Positions 47,710-51,782 of a DNA stretch of 51,782 nt are shown here, one piece after another; within the stretch, counting starts at the first letter, position 1, and the number at the start of each line of letters is the position of its first letter. Source of the DNA: Tissierellia bacterium. Its GTDB lineage: Bacteria; Bacillota; Clostridia; Tissierellales; Peptoniphilaceae. The position numbers and the translations under genes were made by a program. The stretch spans positions 1-51,782 of the forward strand of contig JAAYFG010000020.1 of the NCBI GenBank assembly GCA_012728335.1, given 5' to 3'. The notes beneath the pieces are model-generated. The model searched no databases. It was not told the DNA's origin and worked only from the letters and a program-made list of their open reading frames with translations.

Positions 47710-48582
47710 TCACTTTTCATTTTCAACAATGTCTTTAAGATGTTCTATAAATTCTTCTCTTATATCTTCTTTAAGAAGGCCTGCCCTAATAGTAGCTTTC
47801 AAAAAGCCAAGTTTAGAACCGACATCGTATCTATCACCCTCAAATTCATAGGCGTAGACATCTTCTAAATCAGCTAATGTATTCAGTGCGTCTGTTAATT
47901 GAATTTCCCCACCTACACCAGGTTTTTGTTTGTCTAATATATCAAATATCTTTGGTGTTATTATATATCTACCAAGGATAGCTACATTAGATGGAGCATC
48001 TTCAGGGTTTGGTTTTTCAACTGTTGATTTAACTTTATAAGTTCTATTTTCCAGAAAGTCACCATCTATGGATCCGTATTTATTAATATCTTCTATAGGA
48101 ACTTTTTGTACGCCTAAAATAGAGCTATTATGCTTTTCAAAGGCATCAATCAACTGTTTTGTAGCTGGCTTATCACTATATACGATATCGTCACCAAGAA
48201 GTACAGCAAAAGGTTCATTGCCTACAAAACTTCTTCCACATCCTATGGCGTTTCCTAGACCTAATGGAATACTTTGTCTAAAATAGTAGATATTAGCTAG
48301 ATTAGAAGACTTTTTAATCTCATCTAGTAATTCAAATTTCTTATTATTTTCAAGTACCATTTCTAATTCAATATTTCTATCAAAATGGTTTTCAATAGAG
48401 TGCTTATTTCTACCTGTAATGATTAAAATATCTGTTATTCCTGAGTTTACAGCTTCTTCAACGATGATTTGTAATGTTGGAACATCTAGTATAGGCAACA
48501 TTTCTTTAGGTTGAGCTTTAGTTGCAGGAAGAAATCTAGTTCCCAATCCAGCTGCTGGAATAATCGCTTTTTTTACACGCAT
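47710..48582 (-). CDS. galU: UTP--glucose-1-phosphate uridylyltransferase
   Basis: Makes UDP-glucose from UTP and glucose-1-phosphate. The 290-residue protein has the nucleotide loop AIIPAAGLGTRFLPATKAQPKEMLP at the start, the ALLGDDIV metal site, and the TVEKPNPEDAPSN and GGEIQLTDAL signatures. I start at the ATG at 48582, where GGAGGAGTT (complement of 48589-48597) is well placed; a further-upstream ATG at 48600 has none. UDP-glucose could feed the GT4 enzyme encoded on the other strand. Confidence 0.94.
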   Translation of the reverse strand: MRVKKAIIPAAGLGTRFLPATKAQPKEMLPILDVPTLQIIVEEAVNSGITDILIITGRNKHSIENHFDRNIELEMVLENNKKFELLDEIKKSSNLANIYYFRQSIPLGLGNAIGCGRSFVGNEPFAVLLGDDIVYSDKPATKQLIDAFEKHNSSILGVQKVPIEDINKYGSIDGDFLENRTYKVKSTVEKPNPEDAPSNVAILGRYIITPKIFDILDKQKPGVGGEIQLTDALNTLADLEDVYAYEFEGDRYDVGSKLGFLKATIRAGLLKEDIREEFIEHLKDIVENEK

Positions 48583-48629
48583 ATTATAACTCCTCCACAA
48601 TTTAATACATCAATTATATCATATTATCA

Positions 48630-48660
48630 TTGTTAAGAATCTTAATTCTTCGGGTATAAT
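48630..48660 (+). promoter_or_regulatory. Promoter of the gpx-ogt unit
   Basis: TATAAT (48655-48660) has TTGTTA (48630-48635) 19 bases upstream, a loose spacing. A minus-strand TATAAT (complement of 48613-48618) for galU lies close by, so the two promoters are back to back. Confidence 0.45.
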
Positions 48661-48678
48661 TGAAAAGAGGTGAACATG

Positions 48679-49155
48679 ATGAATATTTATGATTTTAAAG
48701 TTAATGATATAGATGGAAATGAAGTTAGTCTTTCAGAGTACAAAGGCAAAGTTATGCTTATAGTAAACACTGCAAGTAAATGTGGATTTACTAATCAATA
48801 TGAGGGATTACAAAGACTGTATGATAAATATAAAGATCGTGGTTTCGTAGTTCTAGGATTTCCAAGTGACCAATTTAATCAAGAACCAGATGAGGAAGCA
48901 ACTATAAAATCATTTTGTGCAGTGAATTTTGGAGTTTCTTTTCCAATGTTCTCAAAAGTTAAGATAAATGGTGAAGATGAAGAGCCATTATTTACTTTTT
49001 TAAAGGAAAAACAAAATGGTATGATTAAGTCGAATATCAAGTGGAACTTCACAAAGTTCTTAGTAGATAGGGAAGGGAATGTAGTCAGCAGATTTGCACC
49101 GACATTTAAGCCGGAAAATATTGAGCTATATGTAAGTTCATTAGTAGGTGATTAG
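48679..49155 (+). CDS. Glutathione peroxidase family (thioredoxin-type) peroxidase
   Basis: Thiol peroxidase of 158 residues. The peroxidatic residue is Cys35 in NTASKCGFTNQ, encoded by TGT and not by a selenocysteine UGA. The Gln and Trp of the active site are in FPSDQFNQEPD and KWNFTKFLVD. Ser63 replaces the Cys of the usual FPCNQF motif. Cys80 in SFCAVNF sits where thioredoxin-dependent members keep their resolving Cys, so reduction by thioredoxin is likely. Start choice: the ATG at 48679 is 6 bases after AGAGGTG; 48676 and a GTG at 48670 are alternatives. Confidence 0.88.
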   Translation: MNIYDFKVNDIDGNEVSLSEYKGKVMLIVNTASKCGFTNQYEGLQRLYDKYKDRGFVVLGFPSDQFNQEPDEEATIKSFCAVNFGVSFPMFSKVKINGEDEEPLFTFLKEKQNGMIKSNIKWNFTKFLVDREGNVVSRFAPTFKPENIELYVSSLVGD

Positions 49156-49623
49156 ATGAGTGTATATGTAATGGATTCTCCAATCGGTAAATATGTGATT
49201 GAAGTTAGCAATGGATATTTGAGAAGACTAAAGGCTTGGAAAGGCGAAGAAAATAATGTAGATAGCGAAGATGAATTGCTTATAGAAGAAGTAGTGAAAC
49301 AATTGAATGAATACTTTGACGGTAAGCGTACAGAGTTTGATATTCCTATTGAAATAGCGGGAACTGAGTTTCAACAAAAGGTATATAGAGCACTTTTAGA
49401 AATTCCTTACGGTGAGACTAGATCATATTCTGATATTGCTATTGCAGTAGGCAGTCCTAAAGCAGTTAGAGCAATAGGAAATACTAATAGACTCAATCCA
49501 GTTGGAATAATAGTCCCTTGTCATAGGGTAATCGGTAAAAATGGAGCCTTAGTAGGTTATGCTGGTGGATTAGATAGAAAAACTTATCTGCTGGACTTAG
49601 AGAAGAAAGTATCCAATAGGTGA
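49156..49623 (+). CDS. ogt: Methylated-DNA--protein-cysteine methyltransferase
   Basis: Suicide repair protein that removes methyl groups from O6-alkylguanine. The 155-residue protein has the acceptor motif PCHRVIG near 117-123 and the helix-turn-helix YGETRSYSDIAIAVGSPKAVRAIGN that binds DNA. It begins immediately after the peroxidase stop codon, so the two are coupled. A possible alkylation-repair partner (AlkD-like) is encoded just downstream on the other strand. Confidence 0.93.
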   Translation: MSVYVMDSPIGKYVIEVSNGYLRRLKAWKGEENNVDSEDELLIEEVVKQLNEYFDGKRTEFDIPIEIAGTEFQQKVYRALLEIPYGETRSYSDIAIAVGSPKAVRAIGNTNRLNPVGIIVPCHRVIGKNGALVGYAGGLDRKTYLLDLEKKVSNR

Positions 49624-49636
49624 TATACTTAAGCAT

Positions 49637-49667
49637 AAAAAGAGCAACTAATTCAGTTGCTCTTTTT
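49637..49667. terminator. Bidirectional terminator between ogt and the AlkD-like gene
   Basis: AAAAAGAGCAACT pairs perfectly with AGTTGCTCTTTTT around AATTC; A- and T-tracts allow function on both strands. Confidence 0.93.
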
Positions 49668-49676
49668 GAGTTCAAA

Positions 49677-50369
49677 CTATTTTTTTAGAGACTTTAGATA
49701 TTCTTTCAATTCAGCATCTATCCTAAAGGACTCTCTGGCTTTTTGAATAGCTTTATTGTGAGTCCAAGGGTCTAAATTTGAATTTTTTAACATCTTAATG
49801 ACCTTATCTTCATATTTTATCATAGCAGTTGCAAGTAACCATGCTTTAGCCATATTGATATAATAGTGTTTGCTATCATCACGATTTACGAGTTCAAGTA
49901 TTTCATCTATATACTCATCTTCTAAATAGTAATCCATATACATGATTAACATAAATCTAGTCTTGTATTCTTCTTCTAGATTACGATATTCCAATAGAAA
50001 ATTCCAAACTTCATCTAAGTTTTTGTTGGTAAACTTAAGATTAGAGCAAAAAGAGTCGCATATGGCCCAAGACTTAATATGAGGTACAAATTCTCTAATC
50101 ATATTAAGTCTATTTTCTAAATCCACCTTTGCTCTATTAATAAGAAATCCATGGACTAATACTATTTCGTGAGAGTCCATTTCAGTATTTAAGAAAGTTT
50201 CTTCAATATCTTCTTTAGGAATAGAGTTTGCAATTTTACGAAGTACAGGCATCCTTACACCGAGAATATCTAATTCTATATTTGGTAATAAGTTAGTGTG
50301 AAAGACTCTATACTCTTCATCAATGTTTTCATTTATAGAAATTTTGATTTGTTCGTTTAAATTAGCCAT
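49677..50369 (-). CDS. DNA alkylation repair protein, AlkD-like
   Basis: HEAT-repeat protein of 230 residues of the AlkD family, which in its characterised members excises bulky or cationic alkylated bases. It is nearly all helical. Family-like phrases are LGVRMPVLRKIA near 36-47, HIKSWAICDSFC near 96-107, YYINMAKAWLLA near 168-179 and the C-terminal NKAIQKARES near 205-214. Glycosylase activity of this divergent subgroup is not assured. Its start overlaps the end of pepA by 8 bases. Confidence 0.82.
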   Translation of the reverse strand: MANLNEQIKISINENIDEEYRVFHTNLLPNIELDILGVRMPVLRKIANSIPKEDIEETFLNTEMDSHEIVLVHGFLINRAKVDLENRLNMIREFVPHIKSWAICDSFCSNLKFTNKNLDEVWNFLLEYRNLEEEYKTRFMLIMYMDYYLEDEYIDEILELVNRDDSKHYYINMAKAWLLATAMIKYEDKVIKMLKNSNLDPWTHNKAIQKARESFRIDAELKEYLKSLKK

Positions 50370-51774
50370 TGTTCTTTACATAATTATATAGAGTTTTAAC
50401 CATAACTCCAGTTCCACCTGCTGGTAGGTATTTTTGTGATTTTCCTAAGAATGCTGTTCCAGCAATGTCTAAATGTATCCAAGGAATGTCATTTTTTAGG
50501 AATTCTCCTACGAATTGACCAGCTGTAATTGCTCCACCAAGTCTTCCACCTGAGTTTTTGATGTCGGCTACTGTAGACTTGTTTAATTCCTTGTATTTTT
50601 CGTCATTAGGCAATTCCCAAACACACTCGTCTTCATTTTTAGCGGAATCTAAGAAATTGCTTAAGAATAATGGATCGTTGGTAATAGCTCCGGTATAAAC
50701 TTCTCCCAATGCAACTACACAAGCTCCAGTAAGAGTAGCTAAGTCAACTATTTTAGCAGGGCTGTACTTGTCAGTTGCAAAGTATACAGCGTCAGCAAGA
50801 GTTACTCTTCCTTCTGCGTCGGCATTATCTATTTCAATAGTTTTACCTGACATTGAGTAAATCAAGTCTCCTGGCTTGTATGAGTCACCAGAAACCATGT
50901 TTTCACAAGCAGCTACTATTCCCACTACATTTGCATTTAGCTTGTTAGAAGCAATTGCTTGCATTGCACCTATTACCGATGCAGATCCACCCATATCAGA
51001 TTGCATAGTTTTCATTCCGTCACTTGGTTTTAAACTGTATCCACCTGAATCGTAAGTAAGACCTTTACCAACTAGTGCAATAGGATTGTCACTTACATCG
51101 TTGTATTCCATTACGATAAGTTTAGGTTCTTTTGCAGAGCCTCTACCTACAGATAGGAAAGCAGTCATTCCAAATTCTTCTATTTGTGCTTTATCGTAAA
51201 CTGTAACTTTTACCCCAAGTGGCTCAAGAGTTTCTTTAGCTATTTTAGCTAAAGTTTCAGGATATAAATACATAGAAGGTTCATTTACTAAGTTTCTAGC
51301 AGTAATAACTCCATCCATTTTGTTCACTAATTCATCTATATCAGTTTCAATATTGTCTAGTTCTTGCTTTAATATTAAACCAATTTCATTGATTTCAATA
51401 TCTTTTTTAGTAGTTTTGAATTTATCAAATATGTAATTTCCATGAATAGCACCTTCTACGGCAGCAAGTACCATTTCTCTATAGTCAAGGTTTGATTCAT
51501 GAATGCAAATATTTGCATTTTCAAACTCTTTAGAAATCAAGTATTTAATTGCTGAATAGCTAGCAAATTTATAGTCTTCAATAGTTGGTTCTTCTCCTAC
51601 TCCAACATACAGCACTAAATCGTCATGCTTGTTTTTACCGACAAAAGTTTCTCCAACAGTTCCTTTAAACAGTTTGTTTTTGAAAGCATCTCCTATACAT
51701 CCACAAGATTCGCCTTCATTTGAGCATACAAATTTAACTTTTATGCCTTCACTTTTACCTAGTGAAAATTTCAT
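50362..51774 (-). CDS. pepA: Leucyl aminopeptidase (M17 family)
   Basis: Manganese/zinc-dependent aminopeptidase, usually a cytoplasmic hexamer, that trims N-terminal residues from peptides. The 470-residue protein has the metal-binding GKGLTYDSGGYSLKPS near 236-251, SDMGGSASVIGA, and the signature NADAEGRVTLADA near 318-330. The ATG at 51774 is eight bases from the window edge, so its ribosome binding site is outside the view. Co-transcribed with the AlkD-like gene. Confidence 0.94.
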   Translation of the reverse strand: MKFSLGKSEGIKVKFVCSNEGESCGCIGDAFKNKLFKGTVGETFVGKNKHDDLVLYVGVGEEPTIEDYKFASYSAIKYLISKEFENANICIHESNLDYREMVLAAVEGAIHGNYIFDKFKTTKKDIEINEIGLILKQELDNIETDIDELVNKMDGVITARNLVNEPSMYLYPETLAKIAKETLEPLGVKVTVYDKAQIEEFGMTAFLSVGRGSAKEPKLIVMEYNDVSDNPIALVGKGLTYDSGGYSLKPSDGMKTMQSDMGGSASVIGAMQAIASNKLNANVVGIVAACENMVSGDSYKPGDLIYSMSGKTIEIDNADAEGRVTLADAVYFATDKYSPAKIVDLATLTGACVVALGEVYTGAITNDPLFLSNFLDSAKNEDECVWELPNDEKYKELNKSTVADIKNSGGRLGGAITAGQFVGEFLKNDIPWIHLDIAGTAFLGKSQKYLPAGGTGVMVKTLYNYVKNNG

Positions 51775-51782
51775 ATTATCAT

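Noticed and set aside
48679-49155. Selenocysteine glutathione peroxidase
   Set aside because: The catalytic codon is TGT (Cys35) and there is no in-frame TGA.
49493-49675. Small open frames on the opposite strand of real genes, such as this one across the ogt end
   Set aside because: These lack ribosome binding sites, overlap well-supported genes and show no recognisable domains; they are shadows of the coding strand.

Overview
The window reads as a core chromosomal segment of an AT-rich, low-GC Gram-positive anaerobe. Codon use favours A/T endings, ribosome binding sites are strong GGAGG types, TTG and GTG starts are common, and intrinsic terminators are clear. A membrane pyrophosphatase, a SorC/CggR-controlled glycolytic operon, a heterodimer-type GlgC/GlgD pair, an SLH-domain surface protein and a glycine-reductase-type thioredoxin (WGPTCAPC) together suggest a clostridial/Tissierellia relative, perhaps of the Peptoniphilaceae. 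That placement is inference; there is no rRNA gene here to test it. I saw no phage, insertion sequence, CRISPR array, tRNA or rRNA.

Layout. 98-4467: RNA modification and DNA-end processing (trmN6, rsmI, a nurA broken by one in-frame TAA, herA). 4482-12024: a complete glycogen operon (glgB, glgC, glgD, glgA, pulA), coupled to herA with no terminator between. 12169-19168: cggR-gap-pgk-tpiA-gpmI-eno, with a CggR-like operator ahead of it and a strong hairpin between gap and pgk. 19487-22135: two tandem gltS-type sodium/glutamate symporter genes, each with its own promoter and terminator. 22375-24621: secG and hppA. 24743-28274: an alpha/beta hydrolase, a membrane-anchored MurF-like ligase and a D-Ala-D-Ala ligase. 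28364-29875: an SLH surface protein. 29937-34096 (minus strand): an ABC exporter-like operon with a large membrane-anchored scaffold protein. 34275-36387: a DsbA/FrnE-like protein, a CntK/DapF-like amino-acid racemase and trmL. 36403-39418: a Na/Pi cotransporter, thioredoxin reductase and thioredoxin. 39508-44288: a NupNOPQ-type nucleoside ABC importer. 44413-45591: a small zincin metallopeptidase and a membrane J-protein. 45841-48582: a GT4 glycosyltransferase, a TVP38-type membrane protein and a convergent galU. 48679-51774: glutathione-peroxidase family protein, ogt, an AlkD-like protein and pepA.

How it fits together. The first quarter is central carbon handling. GlgC/GlgD make ADP-glucose, GlgA and GlgB build glycogen, the pullulanase debranches it, and lower glycolysis is controlled by the triose/hexose-sensing repressor CggR. 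HppA, the two glutamate symporters and the Na/Pi transporter point to ion-gradient energetics. GalU could supply UDP-glucose to the nearby glycosyltransferase for glycolipid or wall polymers. Most of the window is ordinary core genome. The items most worth a second look are the interrupted nurA, the orphan CntK-like racemase, the scaffold-containing ABC operon with its Met-Gly-rich outer segments, the hydrolase/MurF-like/Ddl cluster, and the long leader with promoter, palindrome and tandem repeat before the glycosyltransferase.
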